Source: Paracoccaceae bacterium
Lineage (GTDB): Bacteria > Pseudomonadota > Alphaproteobacteria > Rhodobacterales > Rhodobacteraceae
NCBI GenBank assembly: GCA_023383015.1
Contig: JAHDXW010000005.1
Location: 1 to 64,000, forward strand
Length of the DNA: 64,000 bases
Reading direction: 5' to 3'
Shown: in pieces, positions 29,681-39,560 of the stretch
Position numbering within the stretch: the first letter of the stretch is position 1
Layout: every line of letters starts with the position of its first letter
Notes under the pieces: model-generated
The model's input: only the letters and a program-made list of their open reading frames with translations
Database searches by the model: none
Told to the model about the DNA's origin: nothing
Position numbers and translations under genes: made by a program

Positions 29681-30918
29681 CCGCGCCGGTCTTCGCCTCC
29701 CAGGGCTGCCGGCTGAACCTCTTCGAGACCGAGGCGATGGCCCGGCTTGCCGCGGCGGCCGGGCTGGGCGGGGCGGTGGTGCTGAACTCCTGCGCCGTCA
29801 CCGCCGAGGCCCAGCGCAAGGCCCGCCAGGAGGTCCGCCGGCTGGCGCGCGAGAACCCCGGCGCGCCGGTGATCGTCACCGGCTGCGCCGCCCAGACCGG
29901 CCCTTCCGCCTTCGCCGCCATGCCCGAGGTCGCCCATGTGCTGGGCAACGACGAGAAGCTTTCGCCCGAGGTCTGGGCGGCGCTGGCCGAGGGCCGCGCG
30001 CCGCGGCTGGCGGTGGGCGACATCATGGTCGCCCGGCGCGCCGCGGCGCCCGCGATCGACGGCTTCGGCCGGCACCGGGCGCATGTGGCGGTGCAGAACG
30101 GCTGCGATCACCGCTGCACCTTCTGCATCATCCCCTACGCTCGCGGCAACTCGCGCTCGGTGCCGGCCGCCGAGGTGGCCCGGCAGGTGGCCCGGCTGAC
30201 CGATGCGGGCTTTGCCGAGGTGGTGCTGACCGGCGTCGACCTGACGGGCTGGGGCGCCGACCTCGACGGCGCGCCGCGGCTGGGCGATCTCGTGCGCCAT
30301 GTGCTGAGGGCGGTGCCGGGGCTCGCGCGGCTGCGGCTGTCGTCGATCGATTCGGTGGAGGCCGATCCGCTGCTGCTGGAGTGCATCGCCACCGAGCCCC
30401 GGCTGATGCCGCATCTGCACCTGTCCCTGCAGGCGGGCGACGACCTGATCCTGAAGCGCATGAAGCGCCGCCATTCGCGTGACGGGGCGGTGGCGCTGGC
30501 CGCCGAACTGCGCCGCCTGCGGCCGGGAATTGCGCTCGGCGCCGACCTGATCGCGGGCTTTCCGACCGAGACCGAGGCGATGTTCGCCAACACCCTCGCC
30601 ATGGTCGCGGACTGCGGGCTTGCCTTCCTGCACGTCTTTCCCTTCTCGCCGCGCCCGGGCACGCCGGCCGCGCGGATGCCCCAGGTGCCCGCCGCCGTGA
30701 TCCGCGAGCGCGCGGCGCGGCTGCGTGCGGCCGGCGCTGCGGCGCTTGCCGGCCATCTTGCCGGGCTGGTCGGTAGCGAGCAGCGGCTTCTGGCCGAGGG
30801 GCCGCGCAGCGCCCGCACCGAGGGCTTCGCCGAGGTCGTGCTGGCGGAGGGGCGCACCCCCGGCAGCCTGTTTGCCGCCCGCATCACCGGACAGGACGGC
30901 TGCCGCCTGGCAGCCTGA
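29677..30918 (+). CDS. mtaB: tRNA t6A37 methylthiotransferase
   Basis: A 413-residue MtaB-type radical SAM methylthiotransferase that converts t6A at position 37 of tRNAs to ms2t6A. Three N-terminal Cys (Cys11, Cys39, Cys70) bind one iron-sulfur cluster and CDHRCTFC (Cys143, Cys147, Cys150) binds the SAM cluster. The radical SAM barrel then follows with [12 protein letters not shown] and [12 protein letters not shown]. MiaB and RimO are related, but the length and motifs fit MtaB. The start ATG overlaps the dapF stop; an earlier start would lie within dapF. Confidence 0.93.
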   Translation: MTAPVFASQGCRLNLFETEAMARLAAAAGLGGAVVLNSCAVTAEAQRKARQEVRRLARENPGAPVIVTGCAAQTGPSAFAAMPEVAHVLGNDEKLSPEVWAALAEGRAPRLAVGDIMVARRAAAPAIDGFGRHRAHVAVQNGCDHRCTFCIIPYARGNSRSVPAAEVARQVARLTDAGFAEVVLTGVDLTGWGADLDGAPRLGDLVRHVLRAVPGLARLRLSSIDSVEADPLLLECIATEPRLMPHLHLSLQAGDDLILKRMKRRHSRDGAVALAAELRRLRPGIALGADLIAGFPTETEAMFANTLAMVADCGLAFLHVFPFSPRPGTPAARMPQVPAAVIRERAARLRAAGAAALAGHLAGLVGSEQRLLAEGPRSARTEGFAEVVLAEGRTPGSLFAARITGQDGCRLAA

Positions 30919-30942
30919 CCGCCCCCCCGGGCGGCGCGGCCC

Positions 30943-32112
30943 TCAGGCCACGAGCCCGGGATCGGCGCCGAGATCGAGGCCGGGGAAGATGCGCTGCTCG
31001 ACCAGCCCGCGGTCGAGCCCGAAGAGCCCCCGCATCGCCCAGCCCGCGACGGCGCGGACGTCGGCGGTGGGCATCACGTCGCGCCCGGCGTAGAGGTCGG
31101 CATCCGCCAGCCCCGGCCAGCGGCCCAGCACCCGGCCACCGTGGATAGCCCCGCCGGCGGCAACGAGCGTGCCGCCGGTGCCGTGGTCGGTGCCGCCGGT
31201 GCCGTTCTCGCGCGCGGTGCGGCCGAACTCGGTCATCGCCAGCACGGCTGTCCGGTCCCAGACCGGGCCGAGACCCTCGCGCAGCGTGCCGATCGCCGCT
31301 GCCAGCTGGCCCAGCGCCCGTGGCAGCGCCCGCGCCTGGTCGCGGTGGGTGTCCCAGCCGGCGATCGAGAAGGCGGCGATGCGCGTCTCCTCCTTCAGCC
31401 GCTCGGCGGCGAAGGCGGCAAGCTGGGCCGCCGGGCCCGTCGCCTGCCCGCCCATGGCGCCCTCGGCCGCCACCGCGTCGGCGATCATCATCGCCTGCAT
31501 CCCCGCATCGCGGAACAGGGCGTCGTCGTGGTACATGTGCTCCAGCAGCAGGCGGCTCTGCGGCGACAGCGTCAGCCGCGCCTCGGGCGACCATCGCAGC
31601 ACCCCGGCCGCGCCGGCCAGCACCAGCAGCCCGTCCTGGCCGATGGCGTAGGCGGTCTCGGCCGTGGTGCCGGGGATCGCCCCCAGCATACGGTTCAGCC
31701 AGCCGTCGCGGGCCTGGCCGGGGGCGAGGTCGCTGCCGGTGCCGGCCTCGAGCAGCGCCTGGCCGTCGAAATGGCTGCGCTTGTCGCGGTAGGGGGTCGA
31801 GACCGCCGGCACGAAGGCAAGCTGGCCGGCCTGCCACAGCGGCAGCAGCGGGTCGAGCGCGGGGTGCAGGGCCCAGAAGTCGTCGAGCCCGCGCGCCTCG
31901 CCGGCCGCGAGCGTCGGGCGCAGCGCGGCAAAGGCGGGGTCGCCCAGCGGACGCAGCGCGTCGATTCCGTCCATCGCGCCGCGCAGGATGATGACGACAA
32001 GCCGCTCCTCCCAGGGGGCGGCCATCAGCGTCACGGGGGTGATCAGCGGCGCGGCGGCGGCCGAGCAGCCCGCCGCCGCGGCGCCGCGCATGAACAGCCG
32101 GCGGGTCAGCAT
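30943..32112 (-). CDS. DUF1501 protein, Tat-type secreted
   Basis: A 389-residue protein of the DUF1501 family with a twin-arginine signal peptide (LTRRLFMRGAAAAGCSAAAA). Characteristic motifs are VVIILRGAMDGIDALRPLGD and AVLAMTEFGRTARENGTGGT with TDHGTGGT, related to the sulfatase/alkaline phosphatase fold. It pairs with the preceding DUF1800 gene (9-base gap), the usual arrangement. Function is not established for the family; extracytoplasmic location is predicted. Confidence 0.9.
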   Translation of the reverse strand: MLTRRLFMRGAAAAGCSAAAAPLITPVTLMAAPWEERLVVIILRGAMDGIDALRPLGDPAFAALRPTLAAGEARGLDDFWALHPALDPLLPLWQAGQLAFVPAVSTPYRDKRSHFDGQALLEAGTGSDLAPGQARDGWLNRMLGAIPGTTAETAYAIGQDGLLVLAGAAGVLRWSPEARLTLSPQSRLLLEHMYHDDALFRDAGMQAMMIADAVAAEGAMGGQATGPAAQLAAFAAERLKEETRIAAFSIAGWDTHRDQARALPRALGQLAAAIGTLREGLGPVWDRTAVLAMTEFGRTARENGTGGTDHGTGGTLVAAGGAIHGGRVLGRWPGLADADLYAGRDVMPTADVRAVAGWAMRGLFGLDRGLVEQRIFPGLDLGADPGLVA

Positions 32113-32121
32113 GGGGGCCTC

Positions 32122-33489
32122 CTACCTGCGGTTGAACTCGGGCGAGGCGAGGACAAGCCCCACGCCCTCCCACTCGGTCTCGGCCGCGGTGGCTGCCAGC
32201 CGTGTCTCCTCCCGCGCCCGCGCACCGAGGACGGCCTCGACGAAGGCGCGCGGGTCGGGCCGCGCCGCCCGGTCGAGCAGCCGGGGCGGCGCGGTCATCG
32301 CCCAGTCGATCCGCGCGGCCAGCCCGTGCGGGGTGATCCAGCGGCCGGCGGCCTCGGGCCAGCCGTCCGGGCCCGGCGGATCCTCGAACGGCTGGCCCAT
32401 GGCGGCGAGGGCATCGAAGGTCAGGCGCTGGCGGTCGCGCGGGCGCAGCCCGGCCATGTCCAGCGGGTCGGCGCCGAGCGCGCGGAAGGCCGCCGCCATG
32501 AACTCCAGCGGCTGGCGCACCTTCGCCCCCGCCGCCGCCCAGGTGGCGGGATGCTCGGCCAGCGCGGCATAGACCGCGGGAAGCGCGCCGCCATGGGCGC
32601 GGTAGGCGGCGGCGAGGTGGTCGACAAGCGCCGGCTCGGGCGTGTCGGCGGCGAAATGGGTGGCAAGCTTCCAGGCGAGGTGGCGCGCCGTCTCGGGCCG
32701 CGCGGCAATGTCCTCCAGCGCCTCGAGGATGTCCTCGATGCGGGCCGCCCGGCCGCTGCCGTAGGTGCGCCCCAGGACAAGGTCGCCCCCCGGCTCGGCC
32801 CGGCCGGGGGCAAAGCGGAAGCCGTCGTCAAGGTTGTAGGCAAGCCCGGTGAACAGCCGCGCCAGACCGCGCACGTCGTCCTGGGTGTAGCCCGCATCCA
32901 CTCCCAGCGAATGCAGTTCCAGGACCTCGCGGGCGAGGTTCTCGTTCAGGCCGCGGCCGCTCCGCAGCCCCTGGCGCGAGGTCGGCCCGATCGATTCCGC
33001 CTGGTCGAGGTAGAGCAGCATCATCGGATGCAGCGCCGCCGCCTTCAGCATGTCGGCGAAGCGGCCGGCAAGATGCGGCCGGATCGCCGCCTCGGCATGG
33101 GCGGCCACGCCGGGGCGCATCCGCGGCTCGCGCGGGCGGACGGTGAAATGGTCGGCCCAGAACCACGCCAGCCGCTCGCGCAGGCCCGCACCGCGCGCCG
33201 CCCGGGCCAGGCGGTGGGCGAGGATGCGGTCCATCTCGGCCCGGCGTGCGCGCTGATTTTCCTTCAGCGCCTCCTCGGCCCCCGCGGTGCCGGCGCGGCG
33301 GGCCCGCTGCAGGTCGCGGTGGGCGCGGGCCTCGGCAGCGACGGCGTCGAAACCGGGCAGCGGCCAATGTGCGGCGGCCTCGTCGGGGCCGCCGACCGCG
33401 GCCAGCATGTCCCCGACCCCGACCTCCGCGCCTCCCGGCGCAGGGCCGAATCCGAGGCGGACGGCAACGAGATGGGGGTCGGGCGACAT
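32122..33489 (-). CDS. DUF1800 protein
   Basis: A 455-residue DUF1800 protein. It has LAWFWADHFTVRP and the motif NENLAREVLELHSLGVDAGYTQDDV, both diagnostic for the family. It precedes the DUF1501 gene in one unit. The start at 33489 is supported by GAGGAG seven bases upstream; an in-frame start eight codons earlier lacks such a site. No clear signal peptide is seen, in contrast with the DUF1501 partner. Function unknown. Confidence 0.88.
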   Translation of the reverse strand: MSPDPHLVAVRLGFGPAPGGAEVGVGDMLAAVGGPDEAAAHWPLPGFDAVAAEARAHRDLQRARRAGTAGAEEALKENQRARRAEMDRILAHRLARAARGAGLRERLAWFWADHFTVRPREPRMRPGVAAHAEAAIRPHLAGRFADMLKAAALHPMMLLYLDQAESIGPTSRQGLRSGRGLNENLAREVLELHSLGVDAGYTQDDVRGLARLFTGLAYNLDDGFRFAPGRAEPGGDLVLGRTYGSGRAARIEDILEALEDIAARPETARHLAWKLATHFAADTPEPALVDHLAAAYRAHGGALPAVYAALAEHPATWAAAGAKVRQPLEFMAAAFRALGADPLDMAGLRPRDRQRLTFDALAAMGQPFEDPPGPDGWPEAAGRWITPHGLAARIDWAMTAPPRLLDRAARPDPRAFVEAVLGARAREETRLAATAAETEWEGVGLVLASPEFNRR

Positions 33490-33763
33490 CGGTATGCTCC
33501 TCACCGGCAGCATAGCGCCACGCGCCTTCCGCCGGAAGCCGGCCCGCCCGGCCGCCCCGCCCCGGCGCCATCAATTCATTGCGCGCAGACCCTTGTTCTG
33601 GTAACGTTCTCGCCGCCCGCCGGATTTCCGGGCCGCCGGGTTTCCGCCGCAGACGCCCGGGGCCGCCGGCCGCGCCGGGCGACGGCCCGGGCTGCGGGCT
33701 TCATTGCGCAGTAACCATTGTTCGCCTGAAGTTCCGGTTGATCCAACCCCGGGGTTCGTCAAC

Positions 33764-33913
33764 ATGTCGTGGATGCCACAGGACGCCGCACAAGATCTTC
33801 GGGATTGCCTCGGCCCCCGCCGCTACGGCTGCGTGCTGGCCGACCCGCCCTGGCGGTTCGCCAACCGGACGGGCAAGGCCCAGCATGTCCTCAGGACTCC
33901 AGCAGGAAGGTGA
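33764..33913 (+). pseudogene. N-terminal fragment of an MT-A70-type DNA methyltransferase
   Basis: A 49-residue frame reading MSWMPQDAAQDLRDCLG and then RRYGCVLADPPWRFANRTGK before an unrelated tail and a stop. ADPPWRFANRTGK is the catalytic motif IV (DPPW) region of MT-A70/m6A methyltransferases such as those found on phages and plasmids, but everything after it is missing, so it cannot be active. It lies six bases before the intact methyltransferase of the restriction-modification unit and may mark a previous insertion or deletion at this site. A start 20 codons earlier (33704) is possible. Confidence 0.72.
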
Positions 33914-33919
33914 CCTGAC

Positions 33920-34771
33920 GTGAACGACCAGACGCTTGCAGGCCTGTCCGCTTCCCTTCCCGTCCCGATCAGCCTGACCGAATGCGCCGACAACCGGCAA
34001 TTCCTGCGCCGATTTCCTGTCGGCCGCTTTGCTCTGATCGTCACATCTCCTCCCTACAATATCGGGAAGGCTTACGAACGGCGACGGTCGCTCGACAGCT
34101 ATCTCGCGGAGCAGGCTGAGATCATTGCCGAGTGTGTCCGGGTTCTCGACCCGCAGGGCTCGATCTGCTGGCAGGTGGGCAACCACGTCGATCAGGGCGA
34201 GGTCTTCCCGCTCGATGCCGTCCTCTATCCGGTGTTCAAGTCGTTCGGCCTCAAGCTGCGGAACCGGATCGTCTGGCATTTCGGCCACGGGCTGCATTGC
34301 AGCCGCCGGCTTTCGGGGCGGCACGAGACGATCCTGTGGTTTACCCGCGGAGACGATTACCGCTTCAATCTCGACGCGATCCGAGTTCCGTCGAAGTACC
34401 CGGGAAAGAAGCATTTCAAGGGTCCGCGCGCAGGAGAGCTTTCGGGCAATCCGCTCGGCAAGAACCCGACCGACGTCTGGGACATCCCCAACGTCAAGAG
34501 CAATCATGTCGAGAAGACGATTCACCCCTGTCAGTTCCCCGTCGAACTGGTCGAGCGGTTGGTCCTCGCCCTGACCGACCGGGGGGACGCGGTGCTCGAC
34601 CCCTACATGGGCGTCGGCTCGGCAGTTATCGCTGCCGAGAAGCACGGGCGGATCGGCATCGGCTGCGACATCGTTCCGGAATATGTCGAGATTGCCCGCA
34701 GGCGACTGGGCGAGCTTCGGGCTGGGCTTCTGCGCACCCGACCGATGAACCGCCCCGTCTACGACCCGTGA
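33920..34771 (+). CDS. Type II DNA methyltransferase, beta-class (probably N4-cytosine)
   Basis: A 283-residue DNA methyltransferase. Motif IV TSPPYNIG is at residues 42-49 and the SAM-binding motif I DPYMGVGSA is near 227, so motif order is IV before I, the beta class. TSPPY favours N4-cytosine over N6-adenine methylation, though this is not decisive. It lies 21 bases upstream of the BstYI-like endonuclease and must protect the host from it. Base composition is clearly less GC-rich than its neighbours (33 of 60 bases are G or C at 34021-34080), indicating recent acquisition. Confidence 0.92.
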   Translation: MNDQTLAGLSASLPVPISLTECADNRQFLRRFPVGRFALIVTSPPYNIGKAYERRRSLDSYLAEQAEIIAECVRVLDPQGSICWQVGNHVDQGEVFPLDAVLYPVFKSFGLKLRNRIVWHFGHGLHCSRRLSGRHETILWFTRGDDYRFNLDAIRVPSKYPGKKHFKGPRAGELSGNPLGKNPTDVWDIPNVKSNHVEKTIHPCQFPVELVERLVLALTDRGDAVLDPYMGVGSAVIAAEKHGRIGIGCDIVPEYVEIARRRLGELRAGLLRTRPMNRPVYDP

Positions 34772-34792
34772 CTTCCGCGAGGCGGCCACTGA

Positions 34793-35404
34793 ATGCGGGT
34801 CGTCGAGGTCTATTCACACCTTAACGGACTGGAATCACTGCAGGTCCACAAGCCCCGGCTCTGGTCGGAGATCGAGCATGTGATCGCCGGGGGCGATTCC
34901 CACGCCCTGACCAAGAAGATATCCCGCGAAGTGCGCATGCCGGGGCGCGAGCTTTTCTCGCCCAGGGCAATGAACCACGCAGTAGGCTGCGCTTTCAGGG
35001 CGAAAGGATGGGCGGAATCCCGTACCAGCTACTGGGTGACTCGGGACGCACGCCTGATCCGCCGCACGATCAACCTGCCCGACCGCGAGCAGCGGGCCGC
35101 GATCGAGGCCGAGGGCCAGGAGGCGATAAAGTCGTTCAACCAGACCGATTTCGTGAAGGAGAGAGTGGCCGTCGAGGTGCAGTTCGGGAAATATGCCTTC
35201 GTCGCTTTCGACCTGTTCGTCAAGCACATGGCCTTCTTCGTCGGCGATGTGATCGATGTCGGAATCGAAATCCTGCCGATGAAGGAATTGCAGGCGCAGA
35301 TGTCCTCCGGGATCGGCTATTACGAGGGCGAACTCTATAACCTCATCCGCCAGGGCCGAGGGGTGCCGGCAGTCCCCCTCGTCCTTCTCGGCGTGGCGCC
35401 GTAG
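34793..35404 (+). CDS. BstYI/BglII-family type II restriction endonuclease
   Basis: A 203-residue endonuclease that closely resembles BstYI, including the N-terminal MRVVEVYSHLNGLES and the C-terminal YYEGELYNLIRQGRGVPAVP. The catalytic triad is Asp119, Glu128 and Gln130 (TDFVKERVAVEVQFGKY), the D-x8-E-x-Q arrangement of BglII and BstYI. BstYI cleaves R^GATCY, so the same or a closely related site is predicted (inference from similarity). Its stop codon directly abuts the stop of aspS on the opposite strand, with no bases between. It is coupled with the upstream methyltransferase. Confidence 0.9.
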   Translation: MRVVEVYSHLNGLESLQVHKPRLWSEIEHVIAGGDSHALTKKISREVRMPGRELFSPRAMNHAVGCAFRAKGWAESRTSYWVTRDARLIRRTINLPDREQRAAIEAEGQEAIKSFNQTDFVKERVAVEVQFGKYAFVAFDLFVKHMAFFVGDVIDVGIEILPMKELQAQMSSGIGYYEGELYNLIRQGRGVPAVPLVLLGVAP

Positions 35405-37180
35405 TCACCTCTCCTTGCCCGCCACCCTGAGCCCCAGCTCGCGCAGCTGCGTCGGCGTCGGCTCCGAGGGGGCGCCGAGCAGGGGATCCTCGGCGCGCTG
35501 GTTCATCGGGAACAGGATGACCTGGCGGATGTTGGGCTCGTCGGCCAGAAGCATCACCATGCGGTCGATGCCGGCGGCGCAGCCGCCGTGGGGAGGGGGG
35601 CCGTAGCGGAAGGCGCGCAGCATGCCGCCGAAGCGCCGCTCGACCTCGTCGCGGCCGTAGCCGGCAAGGGCGAAGGCCTTCACCATGATCTCGGGGTCGT
35701 GGTTCCTGATGCCGCCCGAGACGAGTTCGTAGCCGTTGCAGGCGAGGTCGTACTGGTGGGCGAGGATGTCGAGGGGCTCGCGGTCGAAGACCGCCATGCC
35801 CCCCTGCGGCATCGAGAAGGGGTTGTGCGAGAACTCGACGGCGCCGGTGTCGGGGTTCTTCTCGTACATCGGGAAGTCGACGATCCAGGCGAACTCGAAG
35901 CGGTCCTGGTCGCCGAGGCGCAGCTCGCGACCGATCTCCACCCGCGCCTTCGCCGCCACGGGCAGGAAATCCTCCACCCGGCCGCCGAGGAAGAAGGCGG
36001 CGTCGCCGGCCTTCAGCCCCAGCGCGCCGCGGATCGCCTCGGTCCGCGCCTCGCCGATGTTCTTCGCGATGGGCCCCGCGCCCACGCAGGCGCCTCCTTC
36101 CTCGCGCCACATGATGTAGCCCATCCCCGGCAGCCCGTGGGACTGCGCGAAGACGTTCATGCGGTCGCAGAAGGCGCGGCTGCCGCCGCCGGGGGCGGGG
36201 ATGGCGCGGACGACGTTGCCCTCCGTCTCCAGGAGCCGGGCGAAGATGGCGAAGCCCGAGCCGCGGAAATGCCCGCTGACATCGGCCATGCGGATCGGGC
36301 AGCGCAGGTCGGGCTTGTCGGTGCCGTACCACATGAGCGCGTCGCGGTACGCGATGCGCGGCCAGTCCCGGGCGACGGGGCGGCCGCCGAACTCCTCGAA
36401 TACGCCGCGGATCACCGGCTCGACGGTGGCAAAGACGTCCTCCTGCTCGACGAAGCTCATCTCGACGTCGAGCTGGTAGAAGTCGGTGGGCGAGCGGTCG
36501 GCGCGGGGATCCTCGTCGCGGAAGCAGGGGGCGATCTGGAAGTAGCGGTCGAAGCCGGCCACCATCAGCAGCTGCTTGAACTGCTGGGGGGCCTGCGGCA
36601 GCGCATAGAACCTGCCCGGGTGCAGGCGCGAGGGAACGAGGAAGTCGCGCGCCCCCTCCGGGCTGGAGGCGGTGAGGATCGGCGTCTGGAACTCGTTGAA
36701 GCCCGCGTCCCACATCCGCCGGCGGAGCGAGCGCACCACGTTCGAGCGCAGCATCATGTTGGCATGCAGGCGCTCGCGGCGCAGGTCGAGGAAGCGGTAG
36801 GCAAGCCGCGTCTCCTCGGGATAGTCGGGCTCGCCGAAGACCGGCAGCGGCAGGTCCTCGGCCGGGCCGAGCACGTCCATGCCGCGGGCATAGACCTCGA
36901 TCGCGCCCGTGGGGATCTTCGGATTGACGAGGCCGGCGTCGCGCGCCTTCACCGTTCCCTCGAGGCGGATACAGGTTTCGGCGCGCAGCCGCTCCATGCC
37001 GGCGAAGGCGGGGCTGTCGGCATCGGCGATGACCTGGGTGATGCCGTGGTGGTCGCGCAGGTCGAGGAACAGCACGCCCCCGTGGTCGCGCACGCGGTGC
37101 ACCCAGCCGGCAAGCCGGACGGTCTGGCCCACATGCTCGGGGCGGAGGTCCGCGCAGGTGTGGCTGCGGTAGGCGTTCAT
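35405..37180 (-). CDS. aspS: Aspartyl-tRNA synthetase
   Basis: A 591-residue bacterial-type AspRS. The anticodon-binding OB fold is at the N-terminus ([21 protein letters not shown]), then the class II motifs: motif 2 ([20 protein letters not shown]) and motif 3 ([20 protein letters not shown]). The bacterial GAD insertion domain lies around 285-420. It charges tRNA-Asp; many alphaproteobacterial forms also charge tRNA-Asn. Length is normal. Its 3' end touches the restriction endonuclease gene, so the island inserted right next to it without disturbing the coding sequence. Confidence 0.96.
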   Translation of the reverse strand: MNAYRSHTCADLRPEHVGQTVRLAGWVHRVRDHGGVLFLDLRDHHGITQVIADADSPAFAGMERLRAETCIRLEGTVKARDAGLVNPKIPTGAIEVYARGMDVLGPAEDLPLPVFGEPDYPEETRLAYRFLDLRRERLHANMMLRSNVVRSLRRRMWDAGFNEFQTPILTASSPEGARDFLVPSRLHPGRFYALPQAPQQFKQLLMVAGFDRYFQIAPCFRDEDPRADRSPTDFYQLDVEMSFVEQEDVFATVEPVIRGVFEEFGGRPVARDWPRIAYRDALMWYGTDKPDLRCPIRMADVSGHFRGSGFAIFARLLETEGNVVRAIPAPGGGSRAFCDRMNVFAQSHGLPGMGYIMWREEGGACVGAGPIAKNIGEARTEAIRGALGLKAGDAAFFLGGRVEDFLPVAAKARVEIGRELRLGDQDRFEFAWIVDFPMYEKNPDTGAVEFSHNPFSMPQGGMAVFDREPLDILAHQYDLACNGYELVSGGIRNHDPEIMVKAFALAGYGRDEVERRFGGMLRAFRYGPPPHGGCAAGIDRMVMLLADEPNIRQVILFPMNQRAEDPLLGAPSEPTPTQLRELGLRVAGKER

Positions 37181-37234
37181 GGCGGCGCTCCCGGGAGAAG
37201 GACGGGCGCGATTGAGCCCGCGCGCCGCGCGCTG

Positions 37235-37819
37235 TCAAGCCCGGCGGGCGATCTCGAACCGGCAGGACGGGTCGCCCATGGCGCAGCAGGCGGTCTCGCG
37301 CGCCGTCAGCCGCGGGTCGACGAGGGCCTGGAACAGCCGCTCGAACACCGCCGCGTGCCAGGCACACAGCGGCCGCGGCGAGACCTCGCCGCGGACGACC
37401 GGGTTGTCGGCGATGGCGAAGGCGAGCGGCCAGCGGGAGGCGATCGCAAAGGCGCCCGAACCGGCGAAGGTCCAGGCGTTGCCGGCGATGGCGCGGGCGA
37501 GCAGCGGCGATGCCATGGGCGCGGGCAGCGCCCGCAGGAGCGCCCGGGCGGGGCGGGGGATGCGGCGGGAAAGGATGTAGTCGGCGGTGCGCCGCCCGGC
37601 CTCGGCGGCCAGCCGGTCGGCATCGGGCCGGGTGGCGCGGACGGCGCGGTGGAAGGCGGCGGCCGGGGCCTCGGGCATCAGCCCGCTGTCGGAGGGCGGC
37701 CCGGCCAGCCCCGCCGCCGCCAGCATCGCCTGACCAAGCGCTGCCCCCCCCGCCCGCTCCAGCACCGGCAGGTACTGGAGCACGGCGTTGGGGCCGATCA
37801 TGCCGCGGCCCGCGGACAT
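37235..37819 (-). CDS. bchJ: BchJ-like V4R-domain protein of bacteriochlorophyll synthesis
   Basis: A 194-residue protein with a V4R (4-vinyl reductase) domain in the C-terminal half, ending with a Cys-rich block (ETACCAMGDPSCRFEI) typical of these domains. In Rhodobacter BchJ lies directly downstream of bchE and was first named a 4-vinyl reductase; later work suggests a role in handling tetrapyrrole substrates rather than the reduction itself. Here bchE is two bases upstream, the same order. bchG, which follows in Rhodobacter, is absent; aspS follows instead. Confidence 0.9.
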   Translation of the reverse strand: MSAGRGMIGPNAVLQYLPVLERAGGAALGQAMLAAAGLAGPPSDSGLMPEAPAAAFHRAVRATRPDADRLAAEAGRRTADYILSRRIPRPARALLRALPAPMASPLLARAIAGNAWTFAGSGAFAIASRWPLAFAIADNPVVRGEVSPRPLCAWHAAVFERLFQALVDPRLTARETACCAMGDPSCRFEIARRA

Positions 37820-37821
37820 GG

Positions 37822-39507
37822 CTACTCGGCCGCCACCCGGGGCGCGCGTGGCAGCAGCGGCACCTCGCCGGCCTCCTCCATCTGCTCGCGGCCGCCGCCG
37901 CAGGCCATGGCCGCCGCGCTGCGCCCGGCCGCGCGCTCCTTCATCTGGGCCTTCAGCGCCGCCTGCCGCTCGCGCGCCTTGCGCGAACGGTCGGCCGCGG
38001 CCTCCCAGTCGGCGACCTGGGCAGGGGCGATGGTGCGCGAGGTGTCGAAGTCGAAATGGACATTCTTCTTGGACTGCGGGCCCCAGTAGTCGACCTTGCC
38101 GAGGTCGTAGAAGGTGCGCTGGACCCCGGCCTTGAGGAACGCCTTCAGGCAGCCCAGCAGATAGCGCCGCCGGAAGCCGGTGCCCCGCCATGGGTAGTGG
38201 AACAGCGCCTTGCGCGAGTAGAAGCGGCGATAGTTGTGCATCACCCGGTCGAGCAGGGTGGCGCGGTCCATCGCCTCGGGCTTCATGATCGGGGTGACGA
38301 AGTTGTACTTCGAGAAGTCGAAGATCTCGACCTTGTCGCCCAGTTCCTGGAACAGCGGCGAGAACGGCCAGGGCGTGTACATCGACCAGTTGGCAAGGTC
38401 CGGCTGCCACTCCCACGCCATCCGGAAGGTTTCCTCCAGCGTTTCGGGGGTCTCGTTGTCCAGCCCGACGATGAACTGCGCCTCGGTGAAGATGTCGGCG
38501 TTGCGCAGCAGCTCGATGGCGCGGCGGTTGTCGGCGACGGTCGTCTCCTTGTTGAACTGGTCGAGCTTGAGTTGGGCTGCCGCCTCGGTGCCGAGCGAGA
38601 CATGCACCAGCCCCGCCTCGCGGTACAGCGGCAGCAGCGCCTCGTCGCGCAGGATGTCGGTCACGCGGGTGTTGATGCCCCACTTGATGCGGCGGTTGAG
38701 CCCGCGGGCGATCAGCTCCTCGCAGAACTGAACGAACTTCCTGCGGTTGATGGTGGGTTCCTCGTCGGCAAGGATGAAGAAGCCGACCTGGTGGTCGTTC
38801 ACCAGCCGCTCGATCTCGTCCACCACCTTCCTGGGGTCGCGGATGCGGTAGTCGCGCCAGAACTTCCACTGGCTGCAGAACGAGCAGGTGAAGGGACAGC
38901 CGCGCGCCATGTTCGGGATGGCGACGCGGACGCCGAGCGGGATGTAGATGTACTTCTCCCAGTCGATGATGGTCCAGTCGGGGTTGATCGCGTCGAGGTT
39001 CTTCACCGTCGGCGCCGCCTGGGTGGCCACGATCTCGTCGCCTTCGAGGAAGGCCAGCCCCCTGATCCGCCGCCGGCGCTCGGCCCAGGCGCCGTCGGCG
39101 ACGGCGCGGGCCAGCTCGACCATGATCTCCTCGCCCTCGCCGCGCACGATCGCCTGCACCCAAGGCGCCTCCGACAGCACCTGGCGGAACATGAAGGTGG
39201 CATGCACCCCGCCCAGAACGCGCAGCGCGCCCGGCACCACCTCGGAGGCGATTCGCAGCACCTCCTCGGCGACGTAGATCGACGGTGTGATGGCGGTGAC
39301 GCCGATGATGTCCGGCTGCAGCTCGGCCATCCTCCGGCGCAGGTCACCCGGCGTCAGGTGGTGGGTCATCGCGTCCAGGAAGTGGATGTCGGTGAAGCCC
39401 GCGTCCTTGAGAGACCCCGTCAGGTAGGCAACCCACGCCGGCGGCCAGCTGCCCGCGATCTCGGCACCGCCCGAGTGGTAGTTGGGGTGGACGAAGAGGA
39501 TCCGCAT
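37822..39507 (-). CDS. bchE: Anaerobic Mg-protoporphyrin IX monomethyl ester cyclase
   Basis: A 561-residue BchE, which forms ring E of bacteriochlorophyll without oxygen. The N-terminal part (about residues 1-160) is a B12-binding-like domain ([20 protein letters not shown]), and the radical SAM cluster motif is at Cys204, Cys208 and Cys211 ([16 protein letters not shown]). Known dependence on cobalamin links it to the btu operon at the start of the window. It forms a unit with bchJ. Upstream lie a PpsR-type and an FnrL-type operator, as in Rhodobacter bchE, so expression should require low oxygen. Confidence 0.95.
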   Translation of the reverse strand: MRILFVHPNYHSGGAEIAGSWPPAWVAYLTGSLKDAGFTDIHFLDAMTHHLTPGDLRRRMAELQPDIIGVTAITPSIYVAEEVLRIASEVVPGALRVLGGVHATFMFRQVLSEAPWVQAIVRGEGEEIMVELARAVADGAWAERRRRIRGLAFLEGDEIVATQAAPTVKNLDAINPDWTIIDWEKYIYIPLGVRVAIPNMARGCPFTCSFCSQWKFWRDYRIRDPRKVVDEIERLVNDHQVGFFILADEEPTINRRKFVQFCEELIARGLNRRIKWGINTRVTDILRDEALLPLYREAGLVHVSLGTEAAAQLKLDQFNKETTVADNRRAIELLRNADIFTEAQFIVGLDNETPETLEETFRMAWEWQPDLANWSMYTPWPFSPLFQELGDKVEIFDFSKYNFVTPIMKPEAMDRATLLDRVMHNYRRFYSRKALFHYPWRGTGFRRRYLLGCLKAFLKAGVQRTFYDLGKVDYWGPQSKKNVHFDFDTSRTIAPAQVADWEAAADRSRKARERQAALKAQMKERAAGRSAAAMACGGGREQMEEAGEVPLLPRAPRVAAE

Positions 39508-39523
39508 GGCCGCACTCCCGATA

Positions 39524-39541
39524 TGTCAACTCAAGCTTACA
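39524..39541. promoter_or_regulatory. PpsR/CrtJ-type operator upstream of bchE
   Basis: The palindrome TGT-N12-ACA (TGT at 39524-39526, ACA at 39539-39541) matches the PpsR/CrtJ consensus. It lies 17-34 bases before the bchE start, where it would overlap the -10 region if the FnrL box is centred at -41.5. Repression of bch genes in oxygen is the expected effect. Confidence 0.78.
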
Positions 39542-39560
39542 TATCACACGTCTTCTCGTG

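Noticed and set aside
33571-33730. Similar CATTGCGC stretches before the restriction-modification island as attachment sites
   Set aside because: Identity is limited to about ten bases, there is no integrase, and no matching copy is seen at the 35404 end.
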